Below, piece by piece: positions 43,180-51,040 of a stretch of 64,000 nucleotides of DNA. Each line of letters starts with the position of its first letter. Positions within the stretch are counted from its first letter, which is position 1. The position numbers were made by a program, and so were the translations under genes. This DNA is from Micromonospora sp. WMMD1102 (lineage in GTDB: Bacteria > Actinomycetota > Actinomycetes > Mycobacteriales > Micromonosporaceae), in the NCBI RefSeq assembly GCF_029626265.1, contig NZ_JARUBN010000001.1, positions 7,195,001 to 7,259,000 on the forward strand, read 5' to 3'. Below the pieces are notes generated by a model. The model searched no databases and had not been told where the DNA came from. It saw nothing but the letters and a program-made list of their open reading frames with translations.

Positions 43180-45503
43180 GCCGCCCACCCCTTCGGCGCC
43201 GCCTCCGGTCCGCCCAGCGCCCGCCGCAGGTGCACGCCGGTCGGCGAGCCGTCCAGCTCGACCAGCCCGCGCGGCTCGCCCTGGTAGAGCACCCGGCCGC
43301 CCCGGCTGCCGCCCTCCGGCCCCAACTCCACCACCCAGTCGGCGTGCGCGACCACGTCCAGGTTGTGCTCGATCACGAGTACGGTCGCCGCGTACTCGTC
43401 GACCAGCCGGTCCAGTACGCCCAGCAGCCGCCGCACGTCCGCCATGTGCAACCCGGTGGTCGGCTCGTCCAGCACGTACGCCGGGGCGCCGCCCCGCAGG
43501 TGCGCGGCGAGCTTGATCCGCTGGCACTCGCCACCGGAGAGGCTGGTCAGCGGTTGGCCGAGCCGCAGATAGTCCAGCCCCACGTCGGCCGTCGCCGCCA
43601 GCACCGGCGCGATCCGGCGGTTGCCGGCGAAGAAGTCCCGCCCCTGCGCCACCGTCATCTCCAGTACGTCGCCGATGCTGCGCCCGCGCAGCCGGTAGCC
43701 GAGCACCTCGTCGGAGAAGCGCCGGCCGTCGCAGGTCTGGCAGACCAGCGGGACGCCCTCCAGCGCGCCGAAGTCGGTATGCACCACGCCGAGCCCGGCA
43801 CAGGTGGCGCAGGCACCGGCGGAGTTGGCGCTGAACAGCGCCGGTCCGACCCGGTTGGCCCGGGCGAACCCGGCCCGGATCTGGTCGGCGATCCCGGTGT
43901 AGGTGGCCACAGTGGAGCGGCGGTTGGCGTGTGGCATCGACTGGTCGACGATCACCGCCGCCGGATGCTGCGCCCGGAACGCGCCGCCGACCAGGCTCGA
44001 CTTGCCCGCGCCGGCCACCCCGGCGAGTACGGTCAGCACCCCGGCCGGCAGGTCGAGGCTGAGGTCGCGCAGGTTGTTGGTCCGGGCGCCGACGATCGGC
44101 AGTACTCCGGTCGGGGTGCGCACCGCCGCCTTCAGCCGGGTGCGTCCGGTCATCGCCCGGCCGGTGTGGGTGCCGGCGTCGACGAGCGCGCCGACGTTCC
44201 CGGCGAAGACCACCCGGCCGCCCGCGGTACCCGCTCCGGGGCCGAGGTCGAGGACGTGGTCGGCGGCGGCGATCACGTCCCGGTCGTGCTCGACGACGAG
44301 TACGGTGTTGCCCTTGTCCCGCAGCGTCCGGAGCAGGCCGGTGAGCCGGTGCACGTCCCGGGGGTGCAGGCCGACGCTCGGCTCGTCGAAGATGTAGAGC
44401 AGGTCGTTGAGGCTGCTGGAGAGGTGTCGCACGATCTTGACCCGTTGCGACTCGCCCCCGGAGAGCGTGCCGGTGCGCCGGTCCAGGCTCAGGTAGCCGA
44501 GCCCGATCTCCACCAGGTGTCCGACCTGGGCGGCCAGGGCGTGCAGGACCGGTTTGGCGGCCGGCAGTTCCAGTCCGGCAAGTACGCCGAGCAGTTCCTC
44601 GGCCTCCATCGCGGAGAGCTCGGCGATGGTGTGCCCGCCGACCCGGCTGGAGAGCGCCAGCGGCGAGAGCCGGCTGCCGCCACAGGCCCGGCACGGCACC
44701 GAGGTGGTGAACTCCCGCACCATCCGGCGGGTCCGCTCGGTCGGCTCCGCCGCCTGGTCGAGGTAGCGGCGGCGGAACTTCACCACCGCGCCCTGGTAGC
44801 CGAGGTTGACCGTGGACCCGGCCACCTCCAGCGGCACGGTCCCGTCGGTGGAGTGCAGCAGGTCGTCGAGTTCCCGTTCCGAGTACGCCGAGACCGGCTT
44901 GTCCGGGTCGAGCCGGCCGGAGTTGGCGAGCAGGTGCCAGTCCCGGCTGCCGACCTTGAAGGGTGGGGCGAGCAGCGCACCCTGGTTGAGCGACCGGCTC
45001 CGGTCTAGGAAGACGGTCAGGTCGACGTCGGTGATCTCGCCGAGGCCCTCGCACTCCGGGCACATCCCGGCGGGCATGTTGAAGGAGAACGCGTCGGGGT
45101 AGCCGACGAACGGCTCCCCCACCCGGGCGAAGAGCAGCCGCAGCAGCGGGGCGATGTCGGTGATGGTGCCGACGGTGGAGCGCGGCCCGCCGGTCAGCGG
45201 TCGCTGGTCGACGGCGACCGTCGCCGGCAGGTGGGCGATCAGGTCGACGGCCGGGCGGGCGGAGTTGGGCAGGAAGGTGCGGACGAACATCGGCAGCATC
45301 TCGGTCAGCTGCCGCTGGCCCTCGACGGCGATCGTCCCGAAGACCAGCGACGACTTCCCCGACCCGGAGACGCCGGTGACGACGGTCAGCCTGCGTTTGG
45401 GGATCTCGACGTCGACGGCGGCGAGGTTGTGCTCGCGGGCTCCGCTGACCCGGATCCACTCCGCGACCGGCGCCCGCTGCCCGGAAGATTCAACGACACT
45501 CAT
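43176..45503 (-). CDS. UvrA-like ABC ATPase (DrrC-type drug/DNA-damage resistance)
   Basis: This 775-residue protein has two UvrA-type ATPase halves but is shorter than true UvrA (about 950). Walker A motifs are GVSGSGKSSLVFG and GVAGAGKSSLVGG, and signatures are LSGGESQRV and LSGGECQRI. Cysteine pairs of zinc modules (CPECEG, CRACGG, CATCAG, CQTCDG) are present. The reduced size matches the UvrA-like proteins of antibiotic producers such as DrrC, which are linked to daunorubicin resistance, as distinct from the excision-repair protein. ATG 45501-45503 follows TGAAGGA. An inverted repeat covers the ribosome site and upstream DNA, so the gene is likely repressed until needed. A coupled small gene follows. 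Confidence 0.9.
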   Translation of the reverse strand: MSVVESSGQRAPVAEWIRVSGAREHNLAAVDVEIPKRRLTVVTGVSGSGKSSLVFGTIAVEGQRQLTEMLPMFVRTFLPNSARPAVDLIAHLPATVAVDQRPLTGGPRSTVGTITDIAPLLRLLFARVGEPFVGYPDAFSFNMPAGMCPECEGLGEITDVDLTVFLDRSRSLNQGALLAPPFKVGSRDWHLLANSGRLDPDKPVSAYSERELDDLLHSTDGTVPLEVAGSTVNLGYQGAVVKFRRRYLDQAAEPTERTRRMVREFTTSVPCRACGGSRLSPLALSSRVGGHTIAELSAMEAEELLGVLAGLELPAAKPVLHALAAQVGHLVEIGLGYLSLDRRTGTLSGGESQRVKIVRHLSSSLNDLLYIFDEPSVGLHPRDVHRLTGLLRTLRDKGNTVLVVEHDRDVIAAADHVLDLGPGAGTAGGRVVFAGNVGALVDAGTHTGRAMTGRTRLKAAVRTPTGVLPIVGARTNNLRDLSLDLPAGVLTVLAGVAGAGKSSLVGGAFRAQHPAAVIVDQSMPHANRRSTVATYTGIADQIRAGFARANRVGPALFSANSAGACATCAGLGVVHTDFGALEGVPLVCQTCDGRRFSDEVLGYRLRGRSIGDVLEMTVAQGRDFFAGNRRIAPVLAATADVGLDYLRLGQPLTSLSGGECQRIKLAAHLRGGAPAYVLDEPTTGLHMADVRRLLGVLDRLVDEYAATVLVIEHNLDVVAHADWVVELGPEGGSRGGRVLYQGEPRGLVELDGSPTGVHLRRALGGPEAAPKGWAA

Positions 45504-45505
45504 TC

Positions 45506-45525
45506 CTTCAACTGTATCGTTGAAG
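45506..45525. promoter_or_regulatory. Operator-like inverted repeat at the UvrA-like start
   Basis: CTTCAAC-N6-GTTGAAG has perfect 7-bp arms (45506-45512 and 45519-45525). It begins 3 bp from the ATG of the UvrA-like gene and includes its AAGGA site. Binding of a dimeric regulator (TetR or MarR type) here would block expression. No regulator gene is adjacent. Confidence 0.6.
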
Positions 45526-45639
45526 TTCGATGTTGAGACTTTACTCTGGCCTGACGCTCCGACGTGGAGCAGAAGTCTCAACCAGCGGGTCACCTGCTGT
45601 CGACGGTCCGGAAGAGGTCCGGGCGAGGACGGCGGCGGA

Positions 45640-46506
45640 TCAGGCCCGGAACGGGGTGACCGGCAGCCCGGCAACCCCCGGGGTGGCCCGGAACAACGCA
45701 CCGGCCGCCGGTTCCGGGTCGTCCAGGCCCAGCCGGGAGGTGGTGATGTAGAGGTCGCGCAGCTCCGGGCCGCCGAACGTGCAGGCGGTGACCTGGCCGG
45801 CCGGCACCGGAATCCGTACGTCGAGCCGGCCGTCCGGCGCGTAGCGGCGTACCTCGGCGCCGCCCCAGAGCGCCACCCAGACCCCGCCCTCGGCGTCCAC
45901 CGTCAACCCGTCCGGGGCGCCCTCGTCGGGCTCGATCCGCACGAACGGGCGGCGGCCGGTCAGCACCCCCTCGGCAACGTCGTAGTCGAAGACGTCGACA
46001 CGCTGGGTCGGGGTGTCGACGTAGTACGCCAGGGTGCCGTCGGGCGACCAGCCGAGGCCGTTGGAGATGGTGACGTCGGCCAGTACCCGGCGGGGCGTCA
46101 GGTCGGCGTCGAGCCGGTAGAGCGCCCCGGCCCCCGGCCTGGTGTCGTACGCCATCGAGCCGCAGTAGAACCGGCCGGCCGGGTCACAGCCGCCCTCGTT
46201 CATCCGCAGGTCCGGATCGGTCCAGAGGTCGGGCAGCCGGCGTACCGGCCGCAGTTCGGCGTCGGTGAGCACGAACCCGCGCTCCACCGCGACCAGGTAG
46301 CCGTTCCCGGCCCGGGGCCGGACCACCGCCGCGACGCCGTCCACGTGGTGCCGGGCCACCTCCCCGGTCCCCGGCTCCAGCGCCAGTACGTCACCGGCCA
46401 GCATGTCCACCCAGAGCAGCCGTTCCGTCCGGGTGTCCCACACGGGGCCCTCGGCATGCTGGCAGCACGCCTCCGTCACCTGGGTCACCCGCGTCGCGTC
46501 GTCCAT
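45640..46506 (-). CDS. SMP-30/gluconolactonase-family protein
   Basis: This is a six-bladed beta-propeller lactonase-like protein of 288 residues. The opening CCQHAEGPVWDTRTERLLWV carries the metal-binding glutamate (EGP). NEGGCDPAGRFYCGSM, ISNGLGWSPDGTLAYYVDT and PDGLTVDAEGGVWVAL supply the Asn and Asp ligands of the SMP-30 site. The family hydrolyses sugar lactones or similar esters using a divalent cation. ATG 46504-46506 follows GAGG; an in-frame start at 46581 adds a non-conserved arginine-rich stretch. It is the lone gene between the UvrA-like gene and the MocR regulator, all on the minus strand but with separate leaders. Confidence 0.9.
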   Translation of the reverse strand: MDDATRVTQVTEACCQHAEGPVWDTRTERLLWVDMLAGDVLALEPGTGEVARHHVDGVAAVVRPRAGNGYLVAVERGFVLTDAELRPVRRLPDLWTDPDLRMNEGGCDPAGRFYCGSMAYDTRPGAGALYRLDADLTPRRVLADVTISNGLGWSPDGTLAYYVDTPTQRVDVFDYDVAEGVLTGRRPFVRIEPDEGAPDGLTVDAEGGVWVALWGGAEVRRYAPDGRLDVRIPVPAGQVTACTFGGPELRDLYITTSRLGLDDPEPAAGALFRATPGVAGLPVTPFRA

Positions 46507-46602
46507 CACCCTCGTACTCCTCTCGTCAGCCCCGCTGCCCGACCGCCGCACTGCCCGACCGCCACGATCCTCGACCGTCACGATCTCGGCAGCTCGATCA
46601 TG

Positions 46603-48141
46603 TCAGCGCGGCACGGTGCCGACGATCGCGATGCCGTCGGCGATCTCGGCGGTGGCGTTGGCGGCGTAGCCGAGCACCAGTCCCGGCGGGCCGGGGCGCT
46701 GCCGGTGCCAGGAGAGCGGCTGCACCTTGACGCCCCGGGCCAGCGCCGCGGTCGCCAACTCCACGTCGTCGACGCTGCCGTCGGCGAATGTGATGGTCAG
46801 GTGCAGCCCCGCCGCCGCGCCGTGCAGCACCGCGTCCGGCAGGTGGGTCCGGATCGCCGCGATCATCGCGTCCCGGCGGCGTACGTGCCGCCGGCGGAGC
46901 AGCCGCAGGTGCCGTTCCAGCGCCCCCGACCCGATCAACTCGGCGAGCACCAGTTGCGGCAGGGCGGCGTTGCCGAGGTCGGCGGCCCGCTTGGCGTCGA
47001 CCAGGGCGGCCCGGTAACGGCTCGGGGCGAGCAGCCAGCCCACCCGCAGGGCCGGGGCGAGCAGCTTGGAGACGCTGCCGGCGTAGCAGACCTGTTCGGG
47101 CAGTACCGCCCGGAGCGCGGGCACGGGTGGCCGGTCGTACCGGTGCTCGGCGTCGTAGTCGTCCTCCACGACCAGCCCGCCGCCGGCCGCCCAGCGGATC
47201 AGCTCGCGCCGCCGGGCGCCGTCCAGCACCACCCCGGTCGGGAACTGGTGCGCCGGGGTCAGCATCACCGCCGGTGCGCCGCTGTCCACCAGTTCGGCCA
47301 CCCGCAGCCCGCCGGCGTCGACCGGGATCGGCGGCGTCGCCAGTCCCCAGTTGCGAAGCTGCTGCCGGACCCCGAGCGAGCCCGGGTCCTCCACCGCCAC
47401 CGTCCGCACCCCGTCGTGGTGCAACACCTGCCCGAGCAGGGTCAGCGCCTGCGCGACCCCGGCCACCACCAGCAGGTCGTCCGGATCCACCGCGATCCCC
47501 CGGTTGCGGGCCAGCCAGTGCGCGACGGCGACCCGGAGTCTCGGGGTACCCCTCGGGTCGCCGTAGCCGAAGTCGCCGGGGGCGAGGTCGTGCAGCACGG
47601 CGCGTTCGGCCCGCAGCCAGGCCGCGCGGGGAAACGCGGCGAGATCGGGTACGCCGGGCGTCAGGTCGATCCGGGCCGGCGCGGCGCGCAGCGAGTCGAA
47701 GACGTCCAGCCGGGGCGCGCTGGCGAAGATCTGCGAGTCGGTGCCGCCCAGCCGGGCCTCGGCGGCGGAACCTCGGGGGGCCGGCACCGAATCGCCGGTA
47801 CGCCGGGAGCCGGTGGACCCCGACCGCGGGGCGGGGGTGCCGAGCGGAGCGGAGACGACGACGGTACCGGCACGGCCCCGGCCGGCGACGTGCCCGTCCT
47901 CGACCAGCCGCTGGTACGCCTCGGTGACCACGCCCCGGGAGACGCCCAGCTCGGCGGCGAGTACCCGGGTCGCCGGCAACCGGCCGCCCACCGGGACCCG
48001 GCCGTCGGCGATAGCGCAGCGCAGCCGGTTGGCCAGCCAGTCCGCCCGGCCGCCGGCCGGCGCCTCGCCGATGTCGAGCTGGAGGAAGTCGGAGCCGGCC
48101 GTCATGGACCCGTCGGCTGCCTCCTGTTTGGCCCTGTCCAT
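46603..48141 (-). CDS. MocR/PdxR-type GntR regulator with aminotransferase domain
   Basis: This 512-residue transcription factor joins an N-terminal GntR winged helix (about 25-95, with LPATRVLAAELGVSRGVVTE) to a fold-type I aminotransferase-like domain. The PLP lysine is in YAGSVSKLLAPALRVGW, and TPAHQFPTG, VVEDDYDAEHRYD and RYRAALVDAKRA are typical. MocR proteins sense PLP or amino compounds and control vitamin B6, taurine or GABA genes. The start at ATG 48139-48141 is reasonable, with ATG 48105 as an alternative. It is divergent from the B3/B4 gene with 73 bp between starts, which makes that gene a natural target. Confidence 0.9.
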   Translation of the reverse strand: MDRAKQEAADGSMTAGSDFLQLDIGEAPAGGRADWLANRLRCAIADGRVPVGGRLPATRVLAAELGVSRGVVTEAYQRLVEDGHVAGRGRAGTVVVSAPLGTPAPRSGSTGSRRTGDSVPAPRGSAAEARLGGTDSQIFASAPRLDVFDSLRAAPARIDLTPGVPDLAAFPRAAWLRAERAVLHDLAPGDFGYGDPRGTPRLRVAVAHWLARNRGIAVDPDDLLVVAGVAQALTLLGQVLHHDGVRTVAVEDPGSLGVRQQLRNWGLATPPIPVDAGGLRVAELVDSGAPAVMLTPAHQFPTGVVLDGARRRELIRWAAGGGLVVEDDYDAEHRYDRPPVPALRAVLPEQVCYAGSVSKLLAPALRVGWLLAPSRYRAALVDAKRAADLGNAALPQLVLAELIGSGALERHLRLLRRRHVRRRDAMIAAIRTHLPDAVLHGAAAGLHLTITFADGSVDDVELATAALARGVKVQPLSWHRQRPGPPGLVLGYAANATAEIADGIAIVGTVPR

Positions 48142-48214
48142 CAGGCCATTGTGCCGGGCAGAGTGATCGCAGGCGACATCGCCGCCGCCAGGCCGCGCGG
48201 CGCAGGACGACGGG

Positions 48215-49009
48215 GTGAGGCGACACGTGTACTTCCAGCACTCGACCGAGATCTGGTCCGACCATCCGGAACTCGTGGCCGGGGTCGTCGCCGCCACCGG
48301 GCTCACCCGGCGCCCCGGAACCGCCGACGGTGTCGAGGCCGGCCGGACCGCCGGGGACGGCTCGCAGATCGAGTCGGCGATCGAGACGGGGACCGGGTCG
48401 GCGATCGGGTCGGCGATCGCCAGGTTCACCGCCGCCGCCGAGGCCCGCCTCGAGACCGGGCCGGTCGCCGAGCAGCCGGAGATCCGGGCCTGGCGGCGGA
48501 CCTTCACCCGGATGGGGCTAAAGCCGACGCAGTACCGGTGCGCGGCCGAGGCGCTGCTCCGACGCTTCGCCCGGGAGGGATCGCTGCCCCGGATCCACCC
48601 GCTGATCGACCTCTGCAACGCCGCCTCGCTCGCCTTCGCCATCCCGGTCGGCGTCTTCGACGTCAGCCGGATCAGCGGAAGCCTTGAGGTACGCCCGGCC
48701 GAGGGCAGCGAGACGTACCAGACCTTCTCGGGTGAGGTCGAGCACCCGGCCGCCGGTGAGGTCATCTTCGCCGACGCCACCGGGCGGGCACACGCACGGC
48801 GCTGGACCAACCGGCAGAGCGGGTACTCGGCGGTGCGGGAGAGCACCGACGACATCCTGATCGTGGTCGAGGGACTGCACGGATCGGCGCCGGTCGACGT
48901 ACCGAAGTTGACCGCCGCGCTGGCGGACGAACTAGTCGCGCTCTGGGCGGTCCGACCGACGACCGCGATCCTGACCCGCGACAATCCGCGCTTCGAGTTC
49001 GGCCGCTGA
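48215..49009 (+). CDS. B3/B4 domain protein (tRNA synthetase beta-subunit-like)
   Basis: This 264-residue protein has the B3/B4 domain of the phenylalanyl-tRNA synthetase beta subunit without the rest of the enzyme. TFTRMGLKPTQYRCAAEALL, then LPRIHPLIDLCNAASLAFAI and RWTNRQSGYSAV are its hallmarks. Stand-alone B3/B4 proteins are thought to edit or hydrolyse aminoacyl groups or to bind amino-acid-like ligands. An N-terminal low-complexity insert (SAIETGTGSAIGSAIAR) is specific to this protein. It starts at GTG 48215 (GTG 48227 is the alternative). It is divergent from the MocR regulator, which may control it. Confidence 0.82.
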   Translation: MRRHVYFQHSTEIWSDHPELVAGVVAATGLTRRPGTADGVEAGRTAGDGSQIESAIETGTGSAIGSAIARFTAAAEARLETGPVAEQPEIRAWRRTFTRMGLKPTQYRCAAEALLRRFAREGSLPRIHPLIDLCNAASLAFAIPVGVFDVSRISGSLEVRPAEGSETYQTFSGEVEHPAAGEVIFADATGRAHARRWTNRQSGYSAVRESTDDILIVVEGLHGSAPVDVPKLTAALADELVALWAVRPTTAILTRDNPRFEFGR

Positions 49010-49073
49010 ACCCCTACGACCCGCCGACTCGGGGGTGGCGGGCCGTGGGTGTACGGGCTGTTCCGGAGACGGT

Positions 49074-49109
49074 GAGAGGGCCAGCCCCTGTTGCGGGGCT
49101 GGCCCTCTC
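49074..49109. terminator. Strong bidirectional terminator
   Basis: Perfect 15-bp arms (49074-49088 and 49095-49109) enclose a 6-base loop. It lies between the convergent B3/B4 and C39 peptidase genes, 30 bp from the latter's stop, so it can end both transcripts. Confidence 0.9.
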
Positions 49110-49139
49110 GGTGCTGCTGTGTTGCTGTGCTGTTGGTGC

Positions 49140-49838
49140 TTATGCGGAGTAGCCGCGTTCGGTGGCCCAGTTGGCGAGGTTGATGGTGCTCATCCAGTAC
49201 TGGGCCTGGTCCGGGTTGGCCGGGTCGGCGATCTTGACCTTGCGGCCGTGGTCGTCGTAGCCGACGACGGTCAGGTAGTGCCCGCCGGGGTAGGAGTGCG
49301 ACATGCCGTCGACGTCGGTGGCGGTGCCCTTGATGTTCATCACGACCGGACGCTTGGCGTCGATGGCGTTGACGATGTCGACCTGGAGTCGGTCCATCTG
49401 TTCGGGCTTGGCGGTGCTGTCCGGGATCGCGACGGTGCGGTAGTTCTTACCGCCGGTGGTGTTCAGGACCCGGGTGGTGTCCTCGGCCGAGTTGGTGCCG
49501 GCCTCGGTGGTGCCGAGCCGCTTGGCGACGTCGTCCTGGCTGGGGGTCTGGCCCTGCGCGGACAGCGCGATCCGGGTCGCGGCGGGGGCGCAGTAGTAGA
49601 AGTTTTCCTGCGCCTTGTACTGGTAGTCGAGGGTCTTCGACGGTGCCCGCTTGTCGATGTCGCGGATGTCGTTGGTGACCGCGGCGGCGGTCGGGTTGCC
49701 GCCGGTGGGCGGGGTGTCGGTCGAGATGGCGGGGGCGGCGAACGCGCCGCCGACGACGGCGAGGCCGGCGATGCCGAGCGCGGTCTTACGGATCGGGGTG
49801 TCGGTGATGGCCGGGAGCCACCGCTTGACGTTGGTCAT
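49140..49838 (-). CDS. Secreted C39-family (papain-like) peptidase
   Basis: This 232-residue protein has a cleavable signal (MTNVKRWLPAITDTPIRKTA then LGIAGLAVVGGAFAAPA, about 40 residues). The Peptidase_C39-like domain has the catalytic Cys in ENFYYCAPAATR, the His in SYPGGHYLTVVGYDD and the Asp in KIADPANPDQ. It would act outside the cell; no attached transporter domain is present, so it is a free enzyme and not a bacteriocin exporter. ATG 49838 follows GGAAGGTG by 7 bp; an in-frame start 13 codons upstream is less likely. A long GC-rich leader of nearly 150 bases, with a CCACC..GGTGG dyad near 49871-49894, precedes it. Confidence 0.87.
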   Translation of the reverse strand: MTNVKRWLPAITDTPIRKTALGIAGLAVVGGAFAAPAISTDTPPTGGNPTAAAVTNDIRDIDKRAPSKTLDYQYKAQENFYYCAPAATRIALSAQGQTPSQDDVAKRLGTTEAGTNSAEDTTRVLNTTGGKNYRTVAIPDSTAKPEQMDRLQVDIVNAIDAKRPVVMNIKGTATDVDGMSHSYPGGHYLTVVGYDDHGRKVKIADPANPDQAQYWMSTINLANWATERGYSA

Positions 49839-50121
49839 GATGGTCACCTTCCATTTCCGGGGGTACGACACCACCACCCGCGGGTGCGCGGTGGCGGGTC
49901 GAAAGAGGGAAAGAAACCCGAAGCTCAGAAGTTCTCAGGGGGATGCCCGGGGGGATGTAACGACGCCCGCCGGCTGCCCATTCCCCGGGCACCCGGGGGG
50001 TGGCCAGGGCTGCGGGGTGCTGCTGCGGACGTACGCCGGGTATAACCATGGCCACCGGCCCGATGTTCCGCGACCCGGCCCGACCAGCCACCCGATCATG
50101 ACCAAAAACCGGACACCCGGC

Positions 50122-50988
50122 TCAGGACCGGACGTCGTGGAACCCCTCTAGCAACGCCAGCACGGCGGCCGGATCCTCGACGTGGGCGTTGTGCCCCAGA
50201 CCGGACAGCGTGTGCGACGGTACGCCGAGCCGGGCCAACTCGTCGGCACCGACCATCGGGTCGTGCTCGCCCCTGGCCAGCAGCACCGGCACCGACGCCG
50301 CCGACAGCAGGCCGGCCATCTCCGGCGCCCCGACCCCGAACGCGCGCGGGTCCATCGCCAGCCGCCAGCGACCGCCCCCGGACGCGAGGATTCCGCCGTC
50401 GACAACCGGATCGTCCGGTTCGACGATCCCGACCAGCCCGGAGACCCGCAGGTGCCGCTGTGCCGCCTCGGCCCGGGAGTCGTACCAGCCGACGGGCCGG
50501 GCGGCCAGTGCCACAGCCCTGCCCAGCTCGTCGGAAGTCCAGCCGACCTTCACACCCAGCCCGACAACCGCCTCGACCGCCCAGCCCGGACCGGTGCCGC
50601 CCGGTTCCGCCGAGACCGGACCGCGACCGGCCGGCTCCGCCGACACCTGCCCGGCCGGTTTCGCCGATGCCTGCCCGGCCAGGGCAAGCCCGACGGCGCC
50701 GCCCAGCGAGTGCCCGAGCACCACCACCCGGTCACCAGGCGCGAACAGCCCGGCCAGGTTGGCGGCGAAGGAGTCGAAGGAGTACCGGTCGAGCGGCGCC
50801 GAGCCGCCGTGCCCGGGCAGGTCCGGCGCCAGCCAGCGGCCCGGCCAGTGTTCGGCGAGCAACCCAGCCCAGCCCCGCCACACGTCACCGGTCGCGCCCA
50901 TCCCGTGCAACAGCAGCAGCACCGGCTGGCCCGCACCCCCACCGGCCGCGACCCGCAGCCCTCCGGCCTCCGCACCTCCACCCGCCAT
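50122..50988 (-). CDS. Alpha/beta-fold hydrolase
   Basis: This is a 288-residue alpha/beta hydrolase. LLLLHGMGATGDVWRGWAGL contains the oxyanion segment. APDLPGHGGSAP, the nucleophile elbow VVLGHSLGGAVG, the acid in LARGEHDPMVG and the histidine in LSGLGHNAHVEDP complete the triad. A repetitive insert after the elbow (KPAGQVSAEPAGRGPVSAEP) breaks the normal spacing and looks like a recent short tandem duplication. ATG 50988 is preferred; GTG 51027 is possible but lies too close to the divergent start at 51041. The substrate is unknown. Confidence 0.82.
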   Translation of the reverse strand: MAGGGAEAGGLRVAAGGGAGQPVLLLLHGMGATGDVWRGWAGLLAEHWPGRWLAPDLPGHGGSAPLDRYSFDSFAANLAGLFAPGDRVVVLGHSLGGAVGLALAGQASAKPAGQVSAEPAGRGPVSAEPGGTGPGWAVEAVVGLGVKVGWTSDELGRAVALAARPVGWYDSRAEAAQRHLRVSGLVGIVEPDDPVVDGGILASGGGRWRLAMDPRAFGVGAPEMAGLLSAASVPVLLARGEHDPMVGADELARLGVPSHTLSGLGHNAHVEDPAAVLALLEGFHDVRS

Positions 50989-51040
50989 GTCGAGCAGTCT
51001 GCCACCGGAGGTTGTCCTACCGTCCACTTAGCATGGCCGA

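Noticed and set aside
45154..48687. A 1177-codon plus-strand open frame
   Set aside because: It is antisense to three minus-strand genes with complete motifs (UvrA-like, SMP-30, MocR) and has no recognisable domain.
49839..50121. A riboswitch or structured leader before the C39 peptidase
   Set aside because: Only a short GC-rich dyad is visible; no known riboswitch core could be traced.
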